The position numbers and the translations under genes were made by a program. 64,000 nt of DNA from UBA2029 sp037447125 (GTDB lineage Bacteria > Chloroflexota > Anaerolineae > Aggregatilineales > Aggregatilineaceae). Of the stretch, positions 54,463 through 63,499 are shown one piece after another. Where the stretch lies: contig JBBIHG010000003.1 in NCBI GenBank assembly GCA_037447125.1, positions 24,388-88,387 on the forward strand. Reading direction: 5' to 3'. The number at the start of each line of letters is the position of its first letter. The stretch's first letter is position 1. The notes under the pieces were generated by a model. That model ran no database searches, had not been told where the DNA came from, and saw only the letters and a program-made list of their open reading frames with translations.

Positions 54463-54845
54463 GCCACAACCCGGCCAACCTGGCCCTGCGCTTCATCCTG
54501 GAACTGGGCGCGCTCGCCGCTCTCAGCCTGTGGGCGCTGACCAGACTGCACGGCTCGGCGAGCATGGTCTTCGCCGTGCTGTTGCCGCTGGCTGCCGCGA
54601 CGCTGTGGGGCACGTTCCGCGTGCCGGGCGACGCCAGCGCGTCCGGGCAGGCGCCGGTGCCCGTGCCGGGGGCCATCCGCCTGCTGCTGGAGCTGGCGCT
54701 ATTCGTGCTAGGCGTGCTGGCGCTGATCGCCGCCGGGTATACGGCTGCCGGGATATTGTTGGGCATGGCGGTCGTTGTCCACTATGCCCTGTCCTACGAT
54801 CGGATCATCTGGCTGCTGCGCGGAGACATGCGCAGACGCCCCTGA
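54459..54845 (+). CDS. YrdB-family (DUF2568) membrane protein
   Basis: 128 residues with four hydrophobic segments. LALRFILELGALAALSLWAL at the start and TLWGTFRVPGD in the middle match DUF2568. Function unknown. ATGA overlap with the AI-2E family gene indicates co-translation. Confidence 0.8.
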   Translation: MSHNPANLALRFILELGALAALSLWALTRLHGSASMVFAVLLPLAAATLWGTFRVPGDASASGQAPVPVPGAIRLLLELALFVLGVLALIAAGYTAAGILLGMAVVVHYALSYDRIIWLLRGDMRRRP

Positions 54846-54878
54846 CAATGGGCGTAAGCGGCTTGGGGGCAATACATC

Positions 54879-54968
54879 ACCGCGGAGGCGCAGAGAGCGC
54901 GGAGAAACAAAAGATCTTCATGATGTCATCTCTATGTTTCTCCTCTGCGTCCTCCGCGCCTCTGCGGT
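54879..54968. repeat. Dispersed inverted repeat, family A, copy 7
   Basis: ACCGCGGAGGCGCAGAGAGC at left; CTCTGCGTCCTCCGCGCC and TCTGCGGT at right. Both outer flanks are well preserved (TTGGGGGC on the left, CACCCCCAA on the right). Confidence 0.85.
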
Positions 54969-55070
54969 TCAGAGCTTCTCACCCCCAAATCCCGATGTAC
55001 CCTGGACAATTCGGGGCGCTGCGGCGAAAATGGTGACACTTTGGCCACAGAAAAGGAGCATCTCCCACCC

Positions 55071-55370
55071 ATGGCGAGTAACGGCGATATGACCGAAATC
55101 CCGATTGACACCCTGGCCGAGACCGAGAACTACACCGTCTGGAGCGCGGTGGAGCCGGACGGCGAGAAGACCTTCCACGTGGAACTAGGCCCGGTGACCG
55201 CCCACTTCTTCACCGAAGAATGGGCCGAGTTCCTCGAGATGATCCGCGGGGCCATCGCGGACGAAGAAGCCGACAGCAAGGACGATGTCGAGGTCGAGCT
55301 GGATTGGGGCACGCTCTACTTCGCGCGCGACGAGTGGGACGAGTTCGTCCAGCTCATCGAATCGCTCTAG
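55071..55370 (+). CDS. Small acidic hypothetical protein
   Basis: 99 residues from the ATG at 55071 (AAGGAG lies 13 bases upstream; a TTG at 55041 in frame is an alternative). Strongly acidic with a repeated pattern: GPVTAHFFTEEWAEFLEMI and WGTLYFARDEWDEFVQLI align with each other, so the protein is an internal duplication. No family recognised. Confidence 0.65.
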   Translation: MASNGDMTEIPIDTLAETENYTVWSAVEPDGEKTFHVELGPVTAHFFTEEWAEFLEMIRGAIADEEADSKDDVEVELDWGTLYFARDEWDEFVQLIESL

Positions 55371-55452
55371 GCCAGACGCCGGGGGCGGGCCAGGCAGTGC
55401 CCGCCTCTTTCGTTAGGCGCGGCGGCCAGCCACATCCGCCCGCGCCCACCCC

Positions 55453-56661
55453 ATGCTCACCGCACAGACCTTTCGCTTTCTGGCCGGGCCGCAGGGCCGC
55501 GCGACGTTGGCCTGGCTGGCGACGCGCGATCTGGGCGACGCGCAGACGCTGCCCCTGCTGGAGGCGCTGCGCCGCGACCTGCCCGCCGACCTGGCCGCCG
55601 CTGCCCTGAGCCTAGCCCGGCTACGCGTCCGGGCCGCTGCCAGGTTCAGCCGGGCGGAGGCCATGTTCTTCACGCCGGACGCGCTGGAACAGGCCAGCAG
55701 CGAGACCGTCAGCGCGTGGCGGGCGCGCCGCTTCGCCGGGGGCGGCTACGCGCGGCTGGCTGACCTGGCCTGCGGCATCGGCGGGGATGCGCTGGCCCTG
55801 GCCGCGCTGCCGGGCGTACATGTCGTCGGGCTGGACTGCGATCCGCTGCGCCTGGCCCTGGCCCGCGCCAACCTGGCCGCCTACGGGCGGACGGCGGACT
55901 GGGTGCGCGCCGATCTGACCGATCCGCTCCCGCTGGCCGGGGTGCGCGCGGCGTTCTTCGACCCGGCGCGTAGGGCTGACGGGCGACGCCTGTTCTCCGT
56001 GCGCGACTACCTGCCGCCGCTCGAGGTGATCGCCGGCTGGCGTTTCGACGCGCTGGCGGTCAAGCTGGCGCCGGGCGTGGCCCTGGAGGAGTTAGCGCCT
56101 TATACGCGCGCCGGGGCGGGCGTCGAGTTCGTCAGCGTGGGCGGTGAGCTGAAAGAAGCCGTGCTGTGGAGCGGCGCATTGGGCTTCGCCGGGCGCTGCG
56201 CCGCGCGCGCCGACGCCGGGGAGACGCTCTGGCCGCAGGGTGCGCCGCCGCCGCCGCTGTCGGCGCCGCGCGCTTACCTGGTCGAGCCGGATCCGGCGAT
56301 CATCCGCGCCGGGCTGCTCGGCGAACTGGCCGCGCACCTGGGCGTCGCGCTGTACCGCCTGGACGAGTCCATCGCCTACCTCACCGGCGACGCCCCGCCG
56401 CGTTCGGGCTGGGCGCGCGCGTGGAGAGTGCTGGCCTGGATGCCGTTCCAGCTCAAGCGGCTGCGCGCCGCGTTGCGCGGGTGGGGCATGGGCCGCGTCA
56501 CGATCAAGAAGCGTGGTAGCCCGCTGTCGCCGGAGGAGGCCATCCGCCTGCTCAAGCTCGACGGCGGCGGTGAGGAAGCGGTCGTCGTGCTGACCCAGGT
56601 CGCCGGGCGGCATAGCGCCCTGATCTGCGCGCGGGACGACACGCCGTTCGCCGGCACCTGA
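55453..56661 (+). CDS. Class I SAM-dependent methyltransferase with THUMP-like C-terminal domain
   Basis: 402 residues. The SAM motif is ADLACGIGGDALALAALPG (about 99-117), followed by VVGLDCDPLRLALARAN. FFDPARRADGRR is the DPPY-like site. The C-terminal part (SGWARAWRVLAWMPFQLKR, VTIKKRGSPLSPEEAIRLL) resembles the THUMP-like domain of such proteins. RNA is the probable substrate; target unknown. Confidence 0.82.
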   Translation: MLTAQTFRFLAGPQGRATLAWLATRDLGDAQTLPLLEALRRDLPADLAAAALSLARLRVRAAARFSRAEAMFFTPDALEQASSETVSAWRARRFAGGGYARLADLACGIGGDALALAALPGVHVVGLDCDPLRLALARANLAAYGRTADWVRADLTDPLPLAGVRAAFFDPARRADGRRLFSVRDYLPPLEVIAGWRFDALAVKLAPGVALEELAPYTRAGAGVEFVSVGGELKEAVLWSGALGFAGRCAARADAGETLWPQGAPPPPLSAPRAYLVEPDPAIIRAGLLGELAAHLGVALYRLDESIAYLTGDAPPRSGWARAWRVLAWMPFQLKRLRAALRGWGMGRVTIKKRGSPLSPEEAIRLLKLDGGGEEAVVVLTQVAGRHSALICARDDTPFAGT

Positions 56662-56670
56662 CACTGTGAA

Positions 56671-56764
56671 ACCTCACCCCCTGGCCTCGCTGCGCTCGGT
56701 CTTTCCCCCTCTCCGCTGCGGAGAGGGGGAGGCGAGGCGCGCCAGCGCCGAGCGGGGGTGAGGT
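56671..56764. repeat. GC-rich palindromic repeat, family C, copy 2
   Basis: ACCTCACCCCCTGGCCTCGC at left and GCGGGGGTGAGGT at right, almost identical to the copy at 27986. It follows the methyltransferase stop by 9 bp. Confidence 0.8.
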
Positions 56765-56850
56765 AAACAAAGGTGCGGTGATATTTCGCACACACCCACC
56801 GGCAACCGAATGCTGACAACCGAAAACCGATCACTGACCAGGAGTGCACA

Positions 56851-57060
56851 ATGGACCTGATCGCGCTGATAGACTGGACGATGTTTCTGGGCGGGCTGCT
56901 GGGCTTCGCCGGGACGCTGCTGCGCTGGCGCTTCTTCATGGACGAGCGCCGCATGCAGACGGTGATCGACCGCTTTGGCGAGGGCAGGGTGCGCGCCCTC
57001 GTCGCAGGCGTCTATCTGATGCTGGGCCTGTTCGGCGCGTATAACGTGTTCAGGATGTGA
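56851..57060 (+). CDS. Small two-helix membrane protein
   Basis: 69 residues: helix MDLIALIDWTMFLGGLLGFA, a basic loop (RWRFFMDERRMQTVIDRFG) and a second helix (ALVAGVYLMLGLFGAYNVF). AGGAG precedes the ATG. No family recognised. Upstream (56800-56845) are CTGAC/CCGA-type short repeats like those before nuoK. Confidence 0.6.
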   Translation: MDLIALIDWTMFLGGLLGFAGTLLRWRFFMDERRMQTVIDRFGEGRVRALVAGVYLMLGLFGAYNVFRM

Positions 57061-57423
57061 GCCGCGGCCCGCCAGGCATTGTGCAAAAGCGCCCAATCCA
57101 CCCATCCCGGCGTGAAAATGTCTCTTGGCTAACCGGCCCGGCCCTGCTACAATGAAGAGGGAGAATGGCAGAGGGTAGACGGAGACAAACTGCGGCAGTC
57201 AAGTGTTTGGGGCACATGGCTAAAGACTTGTGCAAGAACCCGCATCCCCCGCAATAGGTTTATTTGCCGTGTAGCAACCGCCGCTCAGCCCGTCTCTGAC
57301 GGACAAACATGACCGTTTGTTTGCGCCCCGCCTGAGCTCCGCAGTCACCCTGCCGCCTGTCCAGCGTGCCGCCTTGCCGGTAGTCCAGCCGCGCCAGGGA
57401 ATGCCTGATCGTAGAGAGCGACC
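57061..57423. other. Intergenic region with the promoter of the NYN gene
   Basis: 363 bp. Promoter at 57125-57153, then a leader of about 265 bases with an ACAAAC/GTTTGT inverted repeat near 57311-57331. No gene seen. Confidence 0.5.
57125..57153 (+). promoter_or_regulatory. Promoter of the NYN-domain gene
   Basis: TTGGCT (57125-57130), 17-base spacer, TACAAT (57148-57153). Confidence 0.55.
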
Positions 57424-59517
57424 ATGACAGCGTACCTGATAGTGGACGTCGACGACCTTTTGCAGCGCCTGGAATCGCGCGGCGTGGTCATGGATATCCA
57501 GACCGTCGCCACGGCTCTGCTCAATTCGGCGTCGCTGGCCGCTGGCCTGGGCAGCCCCGACGATCTGATGGCCATCGCCGTCGCCGACTGGAACCGTTAC
57601 CGCCGCCCCAGCGTCAGCGCCGGGGTCAGCGTGCAGCAGGTCTTCGCCAACGAGGGCTACGATCTGTTCAACGTACCCGATCGGCGGGTGGTGACCGATG
57701 CCCTGCTGACCCACTACTTCTCCTTCGAGGAGCAGGTCATTGACGAGCTGATCATCGCCTCGACGCGCATGGACATCGCCGCGCTGGCGCAGCGCGTCCC
57801 GACATCGGGACGGGCGCGCATACGCATCTGGGGCGAGGAGCCGACACCCGGCCTGACCGGCGTCATCTTCCAGCCGCTCGAGGTGATCCTGGGCATTCCC
57901 AGCAAGACGGTGGCGCTCTACATTGACTTCGAGAACATCTCGATCAGCCTGAGCGAGCAGGGCTACATCATCAACATTGACGATTTGCTCGAAGGCATGA
58001 TCCGCCAGGCGCAGGCCCACGGCCAGGTCGTGCACATGGCGGCCTACGCGCCGTGGGGCCAGCGCGGCAGCCTGGCGCCCATGATTGATCGCACGGGCCG
58101 CGAGGTCTCCGACGAAGTGCCCAGCCGCCTGGCCCGCGCCAACATTGACCCCGTCTTCAGCCTGCCGGGCAAGAACAGCGCCGACATGCGCATCGCCAAA
58201 GATGTGCTCGACGACAGCGGCCGGCCCAACAGCGCCGACGTGTTCATCATCGCCAGCGGCGACCGCGACTTCGCCGAGGTCTTCAGCGCCGTGCGCACGC
58301 GCAACAAGCAAGTCATCGTCTGGGGCGTGCGCGGCAGCACCAGCCGCCTGCTCGAATCCAACCCCGCCCTCAGCGTCGAGTACATCGAGGACTTCTGCAA
58401 GCTGCGCCGCGTGGCCGACGCGATGGCCGTCCATGCCGAGCCGTCCGAAGCCAGGGGAGCAGCGGTGGAGTTCCGCCCGTCGCAGTGGTCGAGCGTCGTC
58501 CTCCAGCTTGACCTGCTGCTGGGCGAGCGCAGCGCCGACCGGGTGAGCGTCCACACGCTGGTCAACCGTCTGGTGGACGAGCGCGCCGTGCCCAACGAGG
58601 ACCGCGCCCAGGACCTGATCTTCCAGGCGACCAGCCAGGGCATTCTGGCGGTGGACCCCGAAGGGGACACGGTCATGCCTAACAGCTCGAACGCCATCGT
58701 CGAGACGACGCGCCTGATCCGCGACCGCATCGTCCACCGCGTCGCCAACACGTTGCACGTGCGCGGCTGGGAGTACGTCAACTACGGCTTCCTGCTCAAG
58801 GGCATCAGCATGGATCACGGGCTGGTCGGGCCGGGCCTGAACACGACCGACGCCTGGCGCTCGGAGTGGGTGGATACGCTCGTGCGCGAGACCATCCTCA
58901 GCCGCGAGCTGGTCCCGCACCGCCACAACCCCGAAGATCTGGTGCCGGTGATCAAGCTGATCGACGCCGAAAAGCCAATCGGGGTGCCGCAGTTGCCGGG
59001 CATCACGCGCGAAGATGTCGAGCAGATGATCCGGCGCGTCATCGTCAGCGTAGAGCAGTTCACCTCGTTCCGCGGCTTCGCCTGGTGCCCGCTGGGCAGC
59101 CTGCACCGCCGGCTGCGCCCCTTCGACCCCAGCACGACCTTCCAGCAGGCGGTCGAAGACCTGGTCGAGCGCGGCGCCGTCGAGATCAACGAGTACGAGA
59201 ACCCCCAGAGCGATTTCACCACCAAGGGCATCTCCCTGGTCGAGCAGTCGCCGGCCGTGCAGCGCGTGCTAGAGGAGCGCAACGCCTTCGTGCGCGCCCT
59301 GCTCGACCTGTACGAGCGCCGCCTGCCCCTCACCCGCGACGCCATCCGCGATCACACGGACCTCACCGCCCGCGACCTGGACCTGTGGCTGTCAATCATG
59401 CAGTCGGAGAATGTGCTCAAGGCCGTGCCCGGCCAGATCGATCTGTACGGCCTGTTCCGCACGCACCACACCGTCTGCATGATCGCTGGCGATCCACCCG
59501 CCGAGCCGCCGGCGTAA
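57424..59517 (+). CDS. Tandem NYN (PIN-like) domain protein with winged-helix tail
   Basis: 697 residues. Residues ~162-320 are a complete NYN domain (LabA/DUF88 type): VALYIDFENISISL with D168, NSADMRIAKDVLDD with D254 and D260, and FIIASGDRDFAEVF with D280 and D282. Residues 1-140 align with it as a second, degenerate copy: AYLIVDVDDLLQRLESRG, then DELIIASTRMDIAALAQ where SGDRD has become STRMD. The C-terminal ~350 residues hold at least two helical segments that look like winged helices (VSVHTLVNRLVDERAVPNED; AWCPLGSLHRRLRPFDPSTT). NYN domains are RNases; this one probably cuts or binds RNA. Own promoter; kinase gene downstream. Confidence 0.78.
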   Translation: MTAYLIVDVDDLLQRLESRGVVMDIQTVATALLNSASLAAGLGSPDDLMAIAVADWNRYRRPSVSAGVSVQQVFANEGYDLFNVPDRRVVTDALLTHYFSFEEQVIDELIIASTRMDIAALAQRVPTSGRARIRIWGEEPTPGLTGVIFQPLEVILGIPSKTVALYIDFENISISLSEQGYIINIDDLLEGMIRQAQAHGQVVHMAAYAPWGQRGSLAPMIDRTGREVSDEVPSRLARANIDPVFSLPGKNSADMRIAKDVLDDSGRPNSADVFIIASGDRDFAEVFSAVRTRNKQVIVWGVRGSTSRLLESNPALSVEYIEDFCKLRRVADAMAVHAEPSEARGAAVEFRPSQWSSVVLQLDLLLGERSADRVSVHTLVNRLVDERAVPNEDRAQDLIFQATSQGILAVDPEGDTVMPNSSNAIVETTRLIRDRIVHRVANTLHVRGWEYVNYGFLLKGISMDHGLVGPGLNTTDAWRSEWVDTLVRETILSRELVPHRHNPEDLVPVIKLIDAEKPIGVPQLPGITREDVEQMIRRVIVSVEQFTSFRGFAWCPLGSLHRRLRPFDPSTTFQQAVEDLVERGAVEINEYENPQSDFTTKGISLVEQSPAVQRVLEERNAFVRALLDLYERRLPLTRDAIRDHTDLTARDLDLWLSIMQSENVLKAVPGQIDLYGLFRTHHTVCMIAGDPPAEPPA

Positions 59518-59803
59518 GCGGCGCAGCGATCCACGATCCGTAGGGGCGTTGCTCTGCTGCGCCCCTGTCAGCCCCACCCTACGTCTCGACCTTCCGGGCC
59601 GCTCATGGTACAGTGTGAGCAGACAACTGGTGACTCCGCCCGGACGGGGCGGACGCGACTTGCGGCCTGGTTGTGCGTATGATCTGACAGGGAGTCGCGC
59701 GCCTGCACGCTCGCAGCAGCCCCAGCAGAAGATCGCCATCCCGCGCCCAGTTCGGAGAGCACCGGGCCGCAGCCACACAGATGCCTGGCAAAGGACATGC
59801 TTC

Positions 59804-61675
59804 ATGAGCGATCCGTTGATCTCGCAGACCCTCGGCCAGTACGAGATCGCCAGCCGGCTCGGCAAGGGCGGCATGGCCACCGTCTACCGCGCGCGCCAGA
59901 TGACCATGGGGCGCGACGTAGCCATCAAGGTGATGAGCGCCGACCTATCCACCGACCCGGAGTTCGTGGCCCGCTTCGAGCGCGAGGCGCACGTCATCGC
60001 CCGGCTGGAGCACCCGCGCATCCTGCCCGTGCACGACTTTGGGCACCAGGGGGAGCTGTTCTACCTGGTGATGCGCCTGATTGAGGGCGAGTCGCTCTAC
60101 TACCGGCTGAAGCGCGGGCCGCTGCCGCTCAAGATGGCGGCGCGCTTCGTCGCGCAGATCGGCGAGGCGCTCGACTACGCTCACGCCAAAGGGGTGATCC
60201 ACCGCGACCTGAAGCCGAACAACATCCTCATTGACCAGTGGGATAACCTCTACCTGACGGACTTCGGGCTGGCCAAGATGATGGCCTCGGCGCAGAGCCT
60301 GACCCAGAGCGGCACGGTGCTCGGCACGCCGGCTTACATGGCCCCCGAGCAGTGGCGCGGCGAGCCGGTGGACGCGCGCTCCGATGTCTACGCCCTGGGC
60401 GTCATCCTGTACGAGATGGTAGCCGGGCGGGCGCCGTTCGAGTCCGACACGCCCTTCACCCTGATGTACCAACATATCCACGACGCGCCCCCGCCCCTGC
60501 GCGATGCGCTGCCCGACCTGCCAGAGCAGGTGGAGGCAGTCATCCTCAAGGCGCTGGCCAAGAACGCGGACGATCGCTACCAGTCGGCGGGCGCGATGGC
60601 CCGCGCCTTCAACGACGTGGTGCGCGTGGCCGGGTCGCTGCCCCAGCGAACGCACCAGCCGGACGAGCAGCCGGCTGCATCGGCGCCCGCCGCCCCTGAC
60701 GCTGCTGAAGCAGGAGCCAGCGAGCCACGGACGCCGATCCTGACGGAGCAGCCAGAAGCCGGGCCAGAGGCTGAGCCAGAAGCGCCCGTCGCCACTGAGG
60801 TATCTCCGGCAGACTCAGAACTGACCTCCCCCATCGCGCCGGACGAGATCGTGCCCCCGCCCGCCCGGATCGCGCCGCCGCCGCCCCCGCTGCCGCTGCC
60901 GCCGGTCGCGCCGGGGCGCAAGGCCAAGCGCAGCGCCTATGACGAGTCCTTTGGGCCAGAGAGCGCAGCGTCCAGGCCGGGGCGCAAGCGCGGCCTGCCC
61001 GATCGCGGAGGGGCCTCTGGGGTGCTGCGCCAGGCGATGGAGGCGGTGGACCACTCGCTGGAAGTGGTTGTCGAGAAGGCGGCGGAGGCCGCGCCGCCGC
61101 TGCCCGGCACGCCCGATGGCGCGATGAGCGACGCGGTGCCGGCCAATGCCCCCGCCCTGGGCGTGATGCGCCGGGCGCTGCCCCCCGGCGAGTCGCTGGT
61201 CGGGGTGATTGACGTGCGCGGCACCACGCGCTGGCGCATGTGGAAGCAGCTTGCGGTCGGCGGGCTGGCTCTGAACATCCTCGGCGGAATCCTCAACGCC
61301 GGGCTGCTCAGCGTGCTCGGCTGGCTGGCCTGGATATTCCTGGCCGTGCAGCTATTCCGCACCTGGCGCGGCGAGATCGGCCAGTACTACCTGGGCTTTG
61401 GCGAGACGCACGTCGCCGTGCTGCCGCGCAACGCGGACAGCCATCCGCTCTATGACGAGGCCGCCGTCGTGGCCTGGCACGCGGTCGAGCGACTGCGCCT
61501 GACCGATCGCTACGTCCTGCTCGACCTGCTGCTGGACGACGGCGAGACGCTCAGCGTGGCGGCGCTGGTGGTGGCGGCGGGCGCCGGAGGCCTGGGCGAC
61601 CAGCAGCGTTGGCTGCCGGGCAGCCCGGTCGCCGGCCTGATCGCGGCGCGCGGCTTCGAAGTGCGCAACCTCTAG
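59804..61675 (+). CDS. Serine/threonine protein kinase with membrane-hairpin and PH-like tail
   Basis: 623 residues from the ATG at 59804 (AAGGA upstream). Kinase domain at 10-280: glycine loop LGKGGMATVYRA, Lys42 in VAIKVM, VIHRDLKPNNIL, DFGLAKM and GTPAYMAPEQW. A Pro/Ala-rich linker of about 150 residues follows. Then come two adjacent helices (LAVGGLALNILGGILNAGLL, SVLGWLAWIFLAVQLF) that form a membrane hairpin, so both ends stay inside. The last ~100 residues (YYLGFGETHVAVLPRN, VERLRLTDRYVLLDLLL) look like a bacterial PH-type domain. There is no extracellular sensor. Confidence 0.85.
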   Translation: MSDPLISQTLGQYEIASRLGKGGMATVYRARQMTMGRDVAIKVMSADLSTDPEFVARFEREAHVIARLEHPRILPVHDFGHQGELFYLVMRLIEGESLYYRLKRGPLPLKMAARFVAQIGEALDYAHAKGVIHRDLKPNNILIDQWDNLYLTDFGLAKMMASAQSLTQSGTVLGTPAYMAPEQWRGEPVDARSDVYALGVILYEMVAGRAPFESDTPFTLMYQHIHDAPPPLRDALPDLPEQVEAVILKALAKNADDRYQSAGAMARAFNDVVRVAGSLPQRTHQPDEQPAASAPAAPDAAEAGASEPRTPILTEQPEAGPEAEPEAPVATEVSPADSELTSPIAPDEIVPPPARIAPPPPPLPLPPVAPGRKAKRSAYDESFGPESAASRPGRKRGLPDRGGASGVLRQAMEAVDHSLEVVVEKAAEAAPPLPGTPDGAMSDAVPANAPALGVMRRALPPGESLVGVIDVRGTTRWRMWKQLAVGGLALNILGGILNAGLLSVLGWLAWIFLAVQLFRTWRGEIGQYYLGFGETHVAVLPRNADSHPLYDEAAVVAWHAVERLRLTDRYVLLDLLLDDGETLSVAALVVAAGAGGLGDQQRWLPGSPVAGLIAARGFEVRNL

Positions 61676-61718
61676 CGGGCGGGGCGCAGAGGGCACAGAC
61701 TCCGACTGTGGATTCTTT

Positions 61719-61788
61719 ACCTCACCCCCGTTTCGCTGCGCTCAACTTCCCCCTCTCCGTGGCGGAAGAGGGGGTCAGGGGGTGAGGT
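61719..61788. repeat. GC-rich palindromic repeat, family C, copy 3
   Basis: ACCTCACCCCCGTTTCGCTG at left and CAGGGGGTGAGGT at right; shorter than the other two copies. Confidence 0.75.
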
Positions 61789-61815
61789 TGCACGCAGGAA
61801 GGAAGTGCCATCAAG

Positions 61816-62676
<861 letters not shown>

Positions 62677-62985
62677 TCGCCGCGCTGCGGGTCAGGGGGG
62701 TGGCGGAGGGAGGGGGGGCTGACTAGGATCTGAGATCGTTTGGTGGTTAAATGTGGCTGACATAGGTATGTGGGCGACTAGAATTGTGCTTGATATATAA
62801 TAGAATTTCTCAGGAGGAATATCATGACTCTTCCGAAAAAACTCAGGCAGCCACAAACCAATCACGCGGATGAGCATCAGCGGGCGGGCGAGTTGGCTCG
62901 CGCCGCGGTGAGGGGCTGTAACCGCACCGGTGGTTCTGTAGGGGCGGGTTTCGAAACCCGCCCCTACCCTGCGTTGCGGGAACCA
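62677..62985. other. Region of rearranged gene fragments
   Basis: 309 bp. 62741-62823 is AT-rich, unlike the neighbours, with TATAAT (62796-62801) and a strong AGGAGGA ribosome-binding site. An ATG at 62824 opens a frame (MTLPKKLRQPQTNHADEHQ) that meets the glpC-end fragment at 62880 after 19 codons. It looks like the start of a lost gene fused to the duplicated segment. Confidence 0.6.
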
Positions 62986-63086
62986 TCACCCCTCGCCCTC
63001 GTCACCATTCGGCCCAGCCAATTCGCGGTGCAACACCCACTTGACCGACCAGTAGCCGTCAAAATAATCCAGGCAGGCCGTGCTGC
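62880..63086. repeat. Segment duplicated at 24213-24419 (copy 2)
   Basis: Contains a 40-base fragment of the glpC end (with a 1-bp deletion), the 30-bp palindrome at 62938-62967, and the intact 3' end of sixA. Confidence 0.9.
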
Positions 63087-63480
63087 CCGTCGCAAACCAG
63101 ATCGGCGGCTGAGCCGCCTTGGCGCGCAGCAGGGCGGCGGCTAGGTATTCCATAAACGGGTTGTGCCCGACGAGCATCACCGGCTCTGTCTCCAGTGCCA
63201 GCTCGCGGGCCAGCCTGTCCACCGGATCGTCAAAGAGCAACCCGCGCACGGCGACCACACCCCCGGCTGGGTTGATCCGCTCGGCGAAGATCTCGGCAGT
63301 CTGCTGGGCGCGCAGCAGCCCGCTGTGGCGAATCTGGTGGACGGTCACGCCGGCACGAGCCAGAATCTCGGCCAGCGCCAGAACGTCGGCCCGCCCGCGC
63401 TCAGTCAATGGGCGCTCGCTGTCATTCGTGTACTGCGGGTCTTTCGACGCCTTGCCATGTCGAACCAGGATCACGCGCAT
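62986..63480 (-). CDS. sixA: Phosphohistidine phosphatase SixA-like
   Basis: 164 residues of the histidine phosphatase superfamily. VILVRHGKASKDPQY carries the RHG catalytic motif; RPLTERGRADVLALAE and VMLVGHNPFMEYLAAAL hold the second Arg and His. SixA removes phosphate from His in phosphorelay proteins; the substrate here is not known. The last 30 residues are duplicated in the chimera at 24319-24495. Confidence 0.9.
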   Translation of the reverse strand: MRVILVRHGKASKDPQYTNDSERPLTERGRADVLALAEILARAGVTVHQIRHSGLLRAQQTAEIFAERINPAGGVVAVRGLLFDDPVDRLARELALETEPVMLVGHNPFMEYLAAALLRAKAAQPPIWFATGSTACLDYFDGYWSVKWVLHRELAGPNGDEGEG

Positions 63481-63499
63481 GGGTGTCTCCCCTCCTGAG

